Source: Bacteroidia bacterium (lineage in GTDB: Bacteria > Bacteroidota > Bacteroidia > Bacteroidales > Azobacteroidaceae). From it: DNA of 64,000 nt. The position numbers and the translations under genes were made by a program. The first letter of the stretch is position 1, and each line of letters opens with the position of its first letter. Shown in pieces: positions 55,765 to 64,000 of the stretch. The notes beneath the pieces were generated by a model, which was not told the origin of the DNA, ran no database searches, and saw nothing but the letters and a program-made list of their open reading frames with translations. The stretch covers positions 26,559-90,558 of the forward strand of contig BNTV01000003.1 in NCBI GenBank assembly GCA_025996865.1, read 5' to 3'.

Positions 55765-56094
55765 ATGACAAAAGCAGATATTGTAAATGCAATTGCAAAA
55801 AACACAGGTGTTGAGAAAGTAAGTGTCTCAAAAGTGGTCGAACATTTTATGGATGAAGTTATGAATTCCATGAATAATGGTGAAAATGTATATCTGAGAG
55901 GTTTTGGATCTTTCGTTGTTAAGAAAAGAGCAGCTAAAGCAGCTCGCCACATTAAAAACGAAACAACAATTATTATCCCTGAACGTTATGTACCAACATT
56001 CAAGCCATCTCAATATTTTAGTGAAAAATTGAGAGCTAACTTAGATGTTAAGAAGGGAATTGTAATATTTAATCCATTAATTAAACTCATCTAA
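55765..56094 (+). CDS. HU family DNA-binding protein
   Basis: A 109-residue HU-type protein (MTKADIVNAIAKNTGVEKVS, VYLRGFGSFVVKKRAAKAAR, IIIPERYVPTFKPS) that bends DNA. Compared with the usual 90-95 residues it carries an extra C-terminal tail of about 15 (DVKKGIVIFNPLIKLI). TATATTTG at 55719-55726 is the likely -7 element. The 30-residue basic protein gene follows after 1 bp. Confidence 0.9.
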   Translation: MTKADIVNAIAKNTGVEKVSVSKVVEHFMDEVMNSMNNGENVYLRGFGSFVVKKRAAKAARHIKNETTIIIPERYVPTFKPSQYFSEKLRANLDVKKGIVIFNPLIKLI

Positions 56095-56095
56095 A

Positions 56096-56188
56096 ATGCC
56101 AAGCGGAAAAAAAAGGAAAAGGCATAAAATGTCTACGCACAAACGCAAAAAAAGACTAAGAAAGAACAGACATAAGAAAAAGAAGTAA
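56096..56188 (+). CDS. 30-residue basic protein, AURKAIP1/COX24 (mS38-like)
   Basis: The frame reads MPSGKKRKRHKMSTHKRKKR then LRKNRHKKKK, a tiny highly basic protein. It matches the AURKAIP1/COX24 domain found in Bacteroidota and related to mitochondrial ribosomal protein mS38, so it is probably a small-subunit ribosomal component. Location between HU and RNase G is in keeping with a housekeeping role. Function inferred from resemblance. Confidence 0.8.
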   Translation: MPSGKKRKRHKMSTHKRKKRLRKNRHKKKK

Positions 56189-56215
56189 GCATGTTCTTTG
56201 TTTAGAAAAAGCAAA

Positions 56216-56258
56216 TTAAAGGTTAAATGTGCAATTTCCACGCGCTTTTAACCTTTAA
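56216..56258 (+). terminator. Hairpin between the basic protein gene and RNase G
   Basis: Arms ttaaaggttaaa and tttaacctttaa pair over 12 bp around a 19-nt loop, about 28 bp after the stop of the basic protein. No strong U tract follows, so it may be an intrinsic terminator of modest strength or an RNA-stability hairpin. Confidence 0.4.
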
Positions 56259-56302
56259 GTATTTATTAACAATTATTTTACAAACTAAATCAAAAAAGTA
56301 TT

Positions 56303-57874
56303 GTGATCAGCGAATTAGTGATTGATGTTCAACCCAATGAAATATCTATTGCCGTCCTCGAAGACAAGAAATTGGTCGAATTTCAGAAAGAGGCGCGAAA
56401 TATTTCCTTTTCAGTGGGTGATATCTACCTCGGTCGAATCAAAAAATTGATGCCGGGACTCAACGCTGCATTCGTGGATGTCGGATACAAAAAAGATGCA
56501 TTTCTTCACTATCAGGATTTAGGATCCAATTTCAGCCGGTTGGATAAATTCCTGAAAACTACAATTTCTGACAAAAAAAAATCAACTTCCCTCAGCAAAT
56601 TTTCTCATCTTTCGGATATTAATAAAGATGGAGCAATCACAGATGTGCTGAAACAAGGCGATGAAGTGTTGGTGCAAGTTGCCAAAGAACCGATTTCAAC
56701 CAAAGGACCCCGGTTAACCTCGGAAATTTCATTTGCAGGCCGTTATTTGGTTGCCATGCCTTTTGGCGATAAAGTTTCAGTGTCGCAAAAAATCAAATCG
56801 GGAGAAGAACGGGCAAGGCTCAGGCAACTGATCCAAAGTATTAAACCTAAGAATTTTACTGTAATCGTCAGGACTTCCGCCGAAGGAGTACGTGTCGCCG
56901 AATTGGATTTGGAACTGAAAACGTTGGTGAAACGATGGGACGACAACATGGCTAAATTAATCAAACTCAAAGCTCCGGCATTGGTTTATGAAGAAACAGG
57001 AAGAACCGTCGCGTTACTAAGGGATATTTTTAATCCTTCATTTGCAAACATATACATCAATGATCCCGATGTATATAATGAAGTTCACGATTATGTCGGT
57101 ACGATTTCTCCCGATCATACAAAAATTGTGGAACTTTATAAGGGGGAACTTCCTATTTTCGACAATTTTGCTATTACAAAACAAATCAAGTCGGCTTTTG
57201 GGAAAAACGTTACCTTCAAAAGCGGAGCCTATCTGATTATTGAACACACAGAAGCTATGCACGTTATCGACGTCAATAGCGGAAACCGCTCCAAATCGAG
57301 TACCGGCCAGGAAGGCACGGCTATTGATGTGAATCTCGCCGCAGCGGAAGAAATTGCTCGCCAATTGCGGCTCAGAGATATGGGAGGAATTATAGTCATT
57401 GATTTTATTGACATGCATGAATCGGATAACCGTCAGAAATTATTCGATCAAATGCGCGATTTGATGGCCAACGACAGGGCCAAGCATAATATTTTACAAG
57501 TAAGCAAATTCGGCTTAATGCAAATTACCCGACAAAGGGTAAGACCTGTAATGGACTTCAATACGGCAGAAGTTTGTCCGACTTGTTTCGGGAAAGGTGA
57601 AATCAAATCATCTATCCTTTTAATGGACGATCTGGAAAAGAAACTAAACGATGTCGTAACGGTATTAAATGTGAAGAAATTCAAGTTGTATGTACATCCT
57701 TACATTGCAGCTTTTATCAATCAGGGATTTTATTCCCTGAAATGGAAGTGGAAATTCAAATATTCTATGGGGATGAAAATTATTCCCGACCAAAAATTGG
57801 GATTCCTTGAATATAAGTTTTTCGACATGGATAAAAACGAATTGGACATGAAAGACGATAGTCTTTCGACCTGA
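56303..57874 (+). CDS. rng: Ribonuclease G/E family endoribonuclease
   Basis: A 523-residue RNase G-type enzyme that trims rRNA and cuts mRNA. S1 domain (VGDIYLGRIKKLMPGLNAAF, FVDVGYKKDAFLH), catalytic Asp residues in MHVIDVNSGNRS and GGIIVIDFIDMHES, and the zinc-link CPTCFGKGE are visible. It starts at GTG 56303 (ISELVIDVQPNEISIAV). No long C-terminal scaffold, so RNase G rather than RNase E in layout. A clear terminator follows. Confidence 0.94.
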   Translation: MISELVIDVQPNEISIAVLEDKKLVEFQKEARNISFSVGDIYLGRIKKLMPGLNAAFVDVGYKKDAFLHYQDLGSNFSRLDKFLKTTISDKKKSTSLSKFSHLSDINKDGAITDVLKQGDEVLVQVAKEPISTKGPRLTSEISFAGRYLVAMPFGDKVSVSQKIKSGEERARLRQLIQSIKPKNFTVIVRTSAEGVRVAELDLELKTLVKRWDDNMAKLIKLKAPALVYEETGRTVALLRDIFNPSFANIYINDPDVYNEVHDYVGTISPDHTKIVELYKGELPIFDNFAITKQIKSAFGKNVTFKSGAYLIIEHTEAMHVIDVNSGNRSKSSTGQEGTAIDVNLAAAEEIARQLRLRDMGGIIVIDFIDMHESDNRQKLFDQMRDLMANDRAKHNILQVSKFGLMQITRQRVRPVMDFNTAEVCPTCFGKGEIKSSILLMDDLEKKLNDVVTVLNVKKFKLYVHPYIAAFINQGFYSLKWKWKFKYSMGMKIIPDQKLGFLEYKFFDMDKNELDMKDDSLST

Positions 57875-57886
57875 CAGAAGTGAATC

Positions 57887-57930
57887 AAAAGCAAAAAGAG
57901 ATTTTTTAAAAATCTCTTTTTGCTTTTCTT
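57887..57930. terminator. Bidirectional-looking terminator after RNase G
   Basis: aaaagcaaaaagagattttt pairs with aaaaatctctttttgctttt and is followed by a T-rich run. The A-rich left flank means it could also serve the small minus-strand gene on its right. Confidence 0.85.
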
Positions 57931-57933
57931 CAA

Positions 57934-58071
57934 TTACGAGACATAATACAAAGTTTTAGTCTTTGAACACCAATAAAATGTACCGCCACCGCAAACATCG
58001 TGCAGTTCTTTTTTGTCTAAGCTATCGAAAGTAATAGCTCTTCTCTTTGAATCATTTTTTACACTTCTCAT
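57934..58071 (-). CDS. 45-residue peptide with GGG leader-like motif
   Basis: The frame reads MRSVKNDSKRRAITFDSLDK, KELHDVCGGGTFYWCSKTKT, LYYVS. A charged N-terminal part ending in ELHDVCGGG is followed by a short aromatic, Cys-containing tail, the layout of double-glycine-type leader peptides in which an exporter/protease cuts after GG. It lies alone between RNase G and a sensor kinase; no exporter or maturation enzyme is adjacent. It could be a peptide signal, a bacteriocin-like precursor or an unrelated small protein. Confidence 0.5.
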   Translation of the reverse strand: MRSVKNDSKRRAITFDSLDKKELHDVCGGGTFYWCSKTKTLYYVS

Positions 58072-58231
58072 TTTTTAAATTTTTTATTTGTTAATAAATC
58101 AATGCCAAAGGAAATAGATTTTGATCTTTTCTTAGGTTAATAAAATGTTATCATTTTGTTATTTTTTCATTAACATTAGTTTTTTTGTAAAAAAAATATC
58201 TATTTTTGCACTGATTATTAGTATAAGCCCT

Positions 58232-59542
58232 ATGAAACCTTCATTCTTTAATATAATTTTTGTTATTGGCTTAGCTTGCTTACTTGCTCTACAAGGAGTA
58301 TGGCTATACTACGCATATCAAAATGAAAATGTTAAAATCCGGAATATCTTAAATAAATCATTGTTACAAGCAGTTGATGATGAAATAGATGGACGATTTT
58401 CTTCTGTGGAAAGGAAAAACACAGAAGACGATAATTCAGGCTTTAAATTAAGTTATCAGTACAATGAAAACAAAGGAAATCTTATTTCTCAGCAATTTGA
58501 TTTCCTGCAACAAATTTTATTTTATGAAGGCGTTTCCTTCAACTTAGCCAAAGTTGATAGTATTTATGCCGCTTCATTACATGAAAATAACATTTATGTC
58601 CAATACCGGCTCAATTACATGGACTCTACCGGAAATAACATTGAATCAAGAGGAGAAAATATTGATAAAGGATTCTATACCAATATTATTCCTATTGTTA
58701 ACGGTGCAAAAGTCGGAGCGATTGTAAAAATTTCTCCACCGGCTATTTTTCAAAGCATGTTGGAAATTTTAATTGTTTCGGTTCTGATTTTCCTTTTTAT
58801 TATCGCTTGTTTGATTTACGAAGTTAAGATTTTCTTAACACAATATCATTTAGATCAAATGCGTAAAAATTTTATACAGGCGCTTAGCCATGACATGAAA
58901 ACCCCCTTAGCTACGATTCATTCGGTTTTGGTACAATTAAATAATGGTTCCTTAGATGCTCATCCGGAAATGAAAAATAAGTTCACCACTATTGCAACGG
59001 AACAAACAATTAACCTGCAAGCTATTATAAATCAAATACTAACAGCTGCACATATTGACAAAAAACAGCCGGCAATAAATAAACAGGAAATTGATCTACC
59101 TCAGATGATTCATTCTTTGATTGACAAATTTATGGTAAGAGAAGAAAAAAATATCGAATTTTTCGAAAAATACGATTTAAAAGATAATCCGGTTTATGCA
59201 GATCCTTTTCATTTGGAAAACGCAATCAGCAATTTGATTGATAATGCGATTAAGTATTCGGGAAACACTGTAAAAATTAATATCGAATGTACTGCGGGGG
59301 ATAAACAAATGTATATTCACATAAAAGACAATGGTTTAGGAATCTCAGAAAAGGATCAACAAAAAATATTCGATCGCTTTGAACGAGGTGCGGAAATCAA
59401 ACGAAAACAGATAAGCGGGTTTGGATTGGGCTTGAGTTATGTTAAATACATAATTGAAGCACATGGAGGCGTCGTGGCATTAGTCAGTCGGGAAGGTGTC
59501 GGCAGCGAATTCATAATCACAATTCCAACCCATTTATGTTAA
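58232..59542 (+). CDS. Two-component sensor histidine kinase
   Basis: A 436-residue inner-membrane kinase: membrane helix near 8-28, periplasmic sensor domain to about 175, second helix near 180-200 (LEILIVSVLIFLFIIACLIY), then H box LSHDMKTPLATIHSV, N box NLIDNAIKYSG, G1 DNGLGISEKD and G2 GFGLGLSYVKY. Start at 58232 gives a proper first helix. TATTTTTG at 58201-58208 may be the -7 element. The response regulator follows 14 bp downstream. Confidence 0.92.
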   Translation: MKPSFFNIIFVIGLACLLALQGVWLYYAYQNENVKIRNILNKSLLQAVDDEIDGRFSSVERKNTEDDNSGFKLSYQYNENKGNLISQQFDFLQQILFYEGVSFNLAKVDSIYAASLHENNIYVQYRLNYMDSTGNNIESRGENIDKGFYTNIIPIVNGAKVGAIVKISPPAIFQSMLEILIVSVLIFLFIIACLIYEVKIFLTQYHLDQMRKNFIQALSHDMKTPLATIHSVLVQLNNGSLDAHPEMKNKFTTIATEQTINLQAIINQILTAAHIDKKQPAINKQEIDLPQMIHSLIDKFMVREEKNIEFFEKYDLKDNPVYADPFHLENAISNLIDNAIKYSGNTVKINIECTAGDKQMYIHIKDNGLGISEKDQQKIFDRFERGAEIKRKQISGFGLGLSYVKYIIEAHGGVVALVSREGVGSEFIITIPTHLC

Positions 59543-59556
59543 TACTTTATTAACGT

Positions 59557-60252
59557 ATGTCTAAAACGAAATTACTATTTGTTGAAGATGATGCTACATT
59601 TTCGTACATCATTAAAAACAGTCTTGAATTGGGCGGAAAATATGAAATACAAACCGCTTCCAATGGAAAAGAAGGCTTGGAAATGTACCGGTCTTTTGAT
59701 CCTGATGTGATAGTTGCAGACATTGAAATGCCCATATTAGACGGAATGGAGATGGTCAAGAAAATCAGGGATGGAAACGAATCCATTCCCATTCTTTTGG
59801 CTACAGGCCGGTCGAATGTCCAAAATGTATTGAAAGGTTATGAACTTAACGCCGATAATTTTATCAAAAAGCCTTACATTCCGGAAGAATTGGATGCGCA
59901 TATACAAGCCGTCTTGAGACGAATAAAAAAATCTTCCGTTGTCCATGAGAAAAAAGGAATCATTCTCCTTGGAGAATATATTTTCAACATGGACAAGCAA
60001 ATACTTCAATATAAAACGATTATACACAAACTTACCGATCGGGAAAGTCAAATTCTGGAAAAACTACATGGCCGAAAAGGAAAACTTATTACGCGGGAAC
60101 ATCTCTTGGAAGAACTGTGGGGAATAAACGATTTTTTCACTTCCCGAAGTTTAGACGTATTTATCAACCGGTTGCGCAAACGCTTATCGCGCGATCCGAG
60201 CATCAAAATTGAAACAGTCAGGGGAAAAGGGCTTATGTTAACAATTCCTTAA
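59557..60252 (+). CDS. OmpR/PhoB-family response regulator
   Basis: A 231-residue regulator with receiver domain (LLFVEDDATFSYIIKNSLEL; phosphoacceptor Asp in DVIVADIEMPILDGME; Lys in FIKKPYIPEE) and winged-helix DNA-binding domain (LTDRESQILEKLHGRKGKLI, LDVFINRLRKRLSRDPSIKI). Cognate partner of the upstream kinase. Its stop overlaps the stop of the ECF sigma gene by 4 bp (convergent). Confidence 0.93.
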   Translation: MSKTKLLFVEDDATFSYIIKNSLELGGKYEIQTASNGKEGLEMYRSFDPDVIVADIEMPILDGMEMVKKIRDGNESIPILLATGRSNVQNVLKGYELNADNFIKKPYIPEELDAHIQAVLRRIKKSSVVHEKKGIILLGEYIFNMDKQILQYKTIIHKLTDRESQILEKLHGRKGKLITREHLLEELWGINDFFTSRSLDVFINRLRKRLSRDPSIKIETVRGKGLMLTIP

Positions 60253-60809
60253 CGTTTGATATAGTTTTTGATTTTTTGCGCTAAAAGTGTTTTGGCTCGT
60301 GCAAACTGCGAGCGGGAAGAAGCTTCATTGATATGCAATATTTTCGCAATTTCCTTGTGGGACATTTCCTCGAAAACATAAAGGTTAAGCACGGTACGAT
60401 AACCGGTAGGAAGTTCGGTAATAAAACGCATCAAAACATCTTCCGGAATAGATTCAAGTTCTTCATCTTGAATTGATTCCGGCTCTTTCCATTCTTCTAA
60501 GGAAACGGTTGCCTTTTGAGCGTTCGCCCTTAAATATTCCAGCGAAACATTGGCAAAGATTTTGCTTATCCAAGCCTTCAATGATCCGTTGCCCCGGTAT
60601 TGAAATACGCGAATGGATTCGAATACCCGGATAAATCCGTCATGCAAAAGGTCTTCCGAAACCTCTCTGTTGCCGGTATAACGATAACAAATGCCCAACA
60701 TTTGCTGGGCATATTGTTCATAAAGATAATGCCTTATTGCATTATCTCCACGGATACATCCGGATATCAACTCCTGTTCGTCTATATTTCCCCGATGATT
60801 AAATTTCAT
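60249..60809 (-). CDS. ECF-type RNA polymerase sigma factor
   Basis: A 186-residue sigma-70 family factor with region 2 (YAQQMLGICYRYTGNREVSE, DLLHDGFIRVFESI) and region 4 (LPTGYRTVLNLYVFEEMSHK, EIAKILHINEASSRSQFARA). No anti-sigma factor gene is adjacent, as in some Bacteroidales ECFs. The regulon is unknown. Confidence 0.9.
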   Translation of the reverse strand: MKFNHRGNIDEQELISGCIRGDNAIRHYLYEQYAQQMLGICYRYTGNREVSEDLLHDGFIRVFESIRVFQYRGNGSLKAWISKIFANVSLEYLRANAQKATVSLEEWKEPESIQDEELESIPEDVLMRFITELPTGYRTVLNLYVFEEMSHKEIAKILHINEASSRSQFARAKTLLAQKIKNYIKR

Positions 60810-60902
60810 AACTCTGTTTGAAAATTCTCATAAAGGTAGTAGAAAAGATTGACTTGTTTAAACATTACGCATTATTTTTAGGGTCTCCGGGGATTATCGA
60901 TG

Positions 60903-61643
60903 TTATTTGAGCTGCCAGGATAACGGGTTGCTTAAAAATTCACGATAAACATCTTTACCGTCTTTTGTCTCAATGTAATATTTGAGATTAAACTGTACGA
61001 TATTTTTTCCGGGGAAAGTTTTTTTGTAATAATCCAGAAAGTCAATCATGTCGAAAGCAAAAATAGTCTTATCATGATAAACTTTCGGTTGTTGTGCCAA
61101 TCTTGCCCGAATGTAAAGTGTCGGATGACCGTTGGAACTTTCTATCTGCGGATTCAAAAACAATTCGTAGTCGAAGTTTGCAGAGGACGAACTATGTTCA
61201 AATCCGAAAAATAACAGGCTATCAACGTATGTTTTGTACAATACGGCGCGGTTGATCTTTTCCTTGTAATCATCGGCTAAGTAAGATTGAAATTCATTCT
61301 CATTGGCCGGTATCTTCACTTTTGCGCTGTCAACCTTATCATATCTGAATCCGGTTGCCTTATAATAAGACTGATTACCGGGCATTTGAACTTTATTTTC
61401 ATCATTCTTTTCAACAATAAAAGAAGACCATAAAATATCGTTCGTTTTCACAGCTTCATTTTTTAAGGAAGGCACACAAAATTTCCCATAAGCAGTCCTC
61501 ACAATCACACTGTCACCTAATAACTCGACGATAGCCGGTTCATCATAAAAATAATAATACGGGTCTTTATTATCATCATTCATACAACTTGTAAAGTCGA
61601 GAACGATAAAAAACAGAATAAAAAACTTGATAAAACTTCTCAT
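60903..61643 (-). CDS. NigD-like lipoprotein
   Basis: A 246-residue lipoprotein (FFIVLDFTSCMNDDN) with the NigD-like two-domain form: N-terminal OB-like part (GDSVIVRTAYGKFCVPSL) and C-terminal beta sandwich (HPTLYIRARLAQQP, GKNIVQFNLKYYIETKDGKD). NigD family members were first tied to bacteriocin immunity, but most are of unknown role. Start at 61643 for a proper signal. Confidence 0.8.
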   Translation of the reverse strand: MRSFIKFFILFFIVLDFTSCMNDDNKDPYYYFYDEPAIVELLGDSVIVRTAYGKFCVPSLKNEAVKTNDILWSSFIVEKNDENKVQMPGNQSYYKATGFRYDKVDSAKVKIPANENEFQSYLADDYKEKINRAVLYKTYVDSLLFFGFEHSSSSANFDYELFLNPQIESSNGHPTLYIRARLAQQPKVYHDKTIFAFDMIDFLDYYKKTFPGKNIVQFNLKYYIETKDGKDVYREFLSNPLSWQLK

Positions 61644-61753
61644 AATACTTAACTGAATTTTTAACATTAAACAATAAACTATTTTACTATTAAATGATAA
61701 AAATGGAAAAACGTTGCATAGAAGAATTAGTTTTAGATATTTTTAAATTTCAT

Positions 61754-62345
61754 TTATTTGGAAAAAACGGTAACCTTTGCCTTCAACCTTTCCATAATGG
61801 CTTTTTTGTTCCAATAGTTGCAGTTCTTAAAGATAAACTCCCTGACAAGGATATTTTGCATGCTCACATTTTTTTCCGCTCCGGTATGAAGTTGCTCCTT
61901 TTGATGTAAACCAATATGTCAAAGAGCGATTAAAATTTCCATTCAAATCAAACAACGCCAACGTACCGACTGCCGCGCGTTCCAACTCAACATTCACAAT
62001 ATTGTTTGTCGGATTGGGGAAAACTTTTAACGGCGCATTTGCCTGTGCGCTTTCAATGCCCGCACTTGTGCAGGCGGCGAACTGCACTGACGCTATTGCC
62101 AAGACTGATTGCGTGTCCTTTCGCCACATCGCTCGAAAGTACGGTTAAAGTGGCGGGACAGGTGGCTGTTTGATTGAAGTTTGTAAAAACATTTCTCCAA
62201 TAGGAATTTTGGTACAAACTTGCGCAGGGAACATTGACTGTACAATTCGCTATTTTGTCAGCCCCGCCTGTGTTAAACGAAAGGTCGGCATCGTACTTCG
62301 TAATGGTGTATGTAATACCCTATTTCTCAACCGTTTCGGGGAACG
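61754..62345 (-). pseudogene. C-terminal remnant of a T9SS-tailed surface protein, frameshifted
   Basis: Pieces in several frames join to one protein tail: TYTITKYDADLSFNTGGADK and ANCTVNVPCASLYQN (upstream part, with an in-frame stop), then AISLGNS-like and APLKVFPNPTNNIVNVELER with VGTLALFDLNGNF, and finally KKAIMERLKAKVTVF before a stop at 61754. The FPNPTNNIVNVE block is the start of a T9SS type A sorting domain. At least two frame changes and one stop make it non-functional. Confidence 0.7.
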
Positions 62346-62355
62346 AAAGCACATA

Positions 62356-62535
62356 CGATGCATTGCGCAGATACGGGACAATCCGGCGCATCGCAAATAC
62401 ATGCTGAAAGAGTACATCCAGTTGATGATTCTGGACTATTTGTCAAGCACGCCGTTTATCAGAAAAATTGTTTTCATAGGCGGGACTAATTTACGGTTGG
62501 CCAAGGGCATAGACAGATTTTCTTATCCAAAGTAA
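62356..62535 (+). pseudogene. N-terminal fragment of an AbiEii/AbiGii-type nucleotidyltransferase
   Basis: IRDNPAHRKYMLKEYIQLMI then LDYLSSTPFIRKIVFIGGTN, LRLAKGIDRFS matches the GGTxLRL...DRFSEDLDFD nucleotidyltransferase start of AbiEii-type toxins, but the frame ends YPK and stops exactly where the catalytic SEDLD would follow. The 62536-62670 gap holds no gene; it probably includes the edge of the recombinase element. Confidence 0.65.
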
Positions 62536-62670
62536 AATATTATCCCAAGCCACTATCTCATTATTCCCTATATTACTGATATCCAGCCCTACTTTTGATA
62601 ATAATTATCAGATAATATTAGTTACTTTGTTCACGGAGCGAAACGGTTCGCCCACTAAACAAAGTAAAAA

Positions 62671-63375
62671 ATGGAGACAAAAAACAAAAACATTGATGTT
62701 CTCATCAATCAGTGCGAGGAGCACTTGAGAAAACTTGGCTACTCAAAAGCCTGTATTGAACTGCATCTGCAAAAGTGGCAGCAAGGCATAAAGCAGTATA
62801 TGGATGAACATGGCCTGTCCGCATACAACAAGGATACAGGCGAACAATACCTGCGTATTGCCACAAATCATCAAGCGCCATCGACCATCCGATGTAGAAC
62901 TCACAACATACACATTCTTACAGAGTACCTTGAATGTGAAACAATCAGCAAAAGAATAGTTCCGTTGGCAAGCTATCCGCTTCCCGGTGAAATTGGGGAT
63001 ACAGCGAATTTATTCTTGCAGGAGATGAACTCAGCAAGACGTTGTGAGCAGACCGTTCAGGAACATCGCCGCATGTTGAGTTATTTTATTGCAGGCTTGT
63101 CGTTGAAGTCCAAAAGCCGGATTATGAAAGACTCCGGCGTAAATATAAACAAAAGAAAGTTCGGCCCTCACTCCATGCGCCATTCTTTGGCAAGCCAACT
63201 GTTGAGAAATGGCGTATCATTGCCTGTAATATCTGAAACGTTGGGACATGAAAAGACTCAAATCACAATGGAATATCTCCGCATTGACCTTGGCAACCTG
63301 TTGAAATGCACCCTTGATGCACCGGTTGTCAACCCTGAATTTTATGAGCAGAAAGGAGGCGTCTTCTATGAATAA
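62671..63375 (+). pseudogene. Tyrosine recombinase with a large internal in-frame deletion
   Basis: The 234-residue frame has the N-terminal core-binding part (INQCEEHLRKLGYSKACIEL, ARRCEQTVQEHRRMLSYFIA) fused near residue 147 directly to the C-terminal box II region (KFGPHSMRHSLASQLLRNGV, ISETLGHEKTQITMEYLRID with the nucleophile Tyr). About 170 residues with the first catalytic Arg and the Lys are missing, as full-length relatives have about 400. It overlaps a second recombinase start by 8 bp, the pattern of recombinase-in-trio elements. Confidence 0.75.
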
Positions 63376-63485
63376 GTATGTGTTTAAGAGCGTTTTCGCT
63401 CCTTGTATGGACAGTTTCCTGCAAATGAAGGAGACGATGGGTTTTGGACAGGTCAAGTTCAGAGTGATATTTAAAGAGTTAATGA
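63368..63485 (+). pseudogene. 5' fragment of a second tyrosine recombinase, cut by an IS
   Basis: The ATG at 63368 begins MNKYVFKSVFAPCMDSFLQM, KETMGFGQVKFRVIFKEL, typical of the second recombinase of a trio. It then runs into the edge of the IS1595-type element. The remaining gene is lost or beyond the window. Confidence 0.6.
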
Positions 63486-64000
63486 TTATCCGCATAACGT
63501 CCTATTGTAAATTTTCGATTTGAAATCCGTAGGGTAACAGACGGCTACCGTAACTAATCGGTCGAAAAGTTTTTCTCCGAAATATCGGCGGTTGAACTTA
63601 TAACAGAACTCATTGAGATAATATTGTAAATACTCTTTTTTAAGTTGATGGTGTGTGTCTAAAAGCAAGCGTTTGACGTTGCCAATGGCAATATGCACCC
63701 ATGGAAGTATCTTTGGCAGATCGTCAGGTTTTACCACCTGCGCATCGTGCGACTTGACATGTTCTCCCAACTTTTTATAGCTTGTTGAATCATCTGTGGT
63801 TAATTCCGCCTGAGAATCCACTTGTTCTTTGACAATATCAGCCACCGTATCAGCCTTCATGTCATTGATAATCTGCATTTTGATGTGATTTACACGTTTG
63901 GGCTTTTTCCCTTTGCGCGGATTATCTACAAACTCGCTTTCGGTCATGACCACCACTTTCGACTGTTTTTGACTGCCGGCTCCCCGTTTCAATGGTTCGT
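63486..64000 (-). CDS. IS1595-family transposase (partial, 5' end beyond the window)
   Basis: The minus-strand frame is open to the window edge (the TTG near 63992 need not be the start). It reads KRGAGSQKQSKVVVMTESEF, ADTVADIVKEQVDSQAELTT, DDSTSYKKLGEHVKSHDAQV and PWVHIAIGNVKRLLLDTHHQ, LKKEYLQYYLNEFCYKFNRR, with D and N/E positions of the DDE_Tnp_IS1595 domain. C-terminal two thirds present. It inserted into the second recombinase gene. Confidence 0.85.
   Translation of the reverse strand, partial: EPLKRGAGSQKQSKVVVMTESEFVDNPRKGKKPKRVNHIKMQIINDMKADTVADIVKEQVDSQAELTTDDSTSYKKLGEHVKSHDAQVVKPDDLPKILPWVHIAIGNVKRLLLDTHHQLKKEYLQYYLNEFCYKFNRRYFGEKLFDRLVTVAVCYPTDFKSKIYNRTLCG

Noticed and set aside
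61694..61909. 71-codon plus-strand frame
   Set aside because: Antisense to the T9SS-tail remnant, whose protein signature is clear on the minus strand.

Overview
The window looks like a stretch of a Bacteroidota chromosome, most likely order Bacteroidales. The clues are gliding/type IX secretion genes (gldD, gldE), several proteins ending in T9SS-type sorting tails, a GT3-type glycogen synthase, a NigD-like lipoprotein, TPR-type one-protein regulators, promoters of the TTTG / TAnnTTTG type, and few Shine-Dalgarno sequences. Gene content points to an anaerobe living on plant cell-wall polysaccharide that probably makes propionate. No species call is possible from sequence alone.

Layout. (1) 1-7.8 kb: end of a surface protein, then an aldA-lutA-lutB-lutC-GH115 operon. 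(2) 7.8-22.6 kb: a pectin/rhamnogalacturonan region (GH2, GH106, L-rhamnose mutarotase, a double-domain GH28 protein) broken up by decayed genes: EmrA/EmrB efflux remnants, AbiEii-like remnants, one broken and one intact DUF3791/DUF3990 module, and repeat arrays. (3) 22.7-25.6 kb: TrkA/TrkH potassium uptake. (4) 25.6-32.1 kb: T9SS-tailed proteins, a TPR regulator, a C10 (streptopain-like) protease operon with a tiny secreted peptide, and a 258-bp inverted-repeat element. (5) 32.3-36.7 kb: methylmalonyl-CoA mutase mutA/mutB, separated by an inverted-repeat element carrying a fragment of a GxxExxY nuclease-fold gene. (6) 36.9-37.9 kb: transposase and membrane-protein remnants. (7) 37.9-46.9 kb: acetyltransferase-like protein, glycogen phosphorylase and synthase, PlsC-like acyltransferase, omega-amidase, tRNA-Pro, trpB and a pectin methylesterase. 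(8) 46.9-55.6 kb: a long minus-strand block mutY-ssb-gldE-gldD-[ptuA-ptuB]-ligA-DUF6913-dapA, in which a Septu-like defence pair sits between housekeeping genes. (9) 55.7-61.7 kb: HU, a 30-residue basic protein, RNase G, a small GGG-leader-like peptide, a two-component system, an ECF sigma factor and a NigD-like lipoprotein. (10) 61.7-64 kb: scrap yard of adhesin, AbiEii, tyrosine-recombinase and IS1595 fragments.

Metabolic reading (inference): GH28, GH106, GH2, GH115 and the pectin methylesterase attack pectin and glucuronate-bearing side chains; RhaM handles released rhamnose; AldA and LutABC would take rhamnose-derived lactaldehyde through lactate to pyruvate; MutAB belongs to the succinate/propionate route; GlgP and the GT3 synthase store surplus glucose.

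The most unusual signal is a family of 28-bp palindromes (gtagagac...gtctctac type). Six of seven copies lie inside open reading frames, always in a phase without stops, and so write short peptide inserts into GH106 (four times), GH2 and MutA. Other palindrome classes end or interrupt LutB, GH115 and the GH28 protein. This resembles in principle the protein-coding palindromic elements of Rickettsia.
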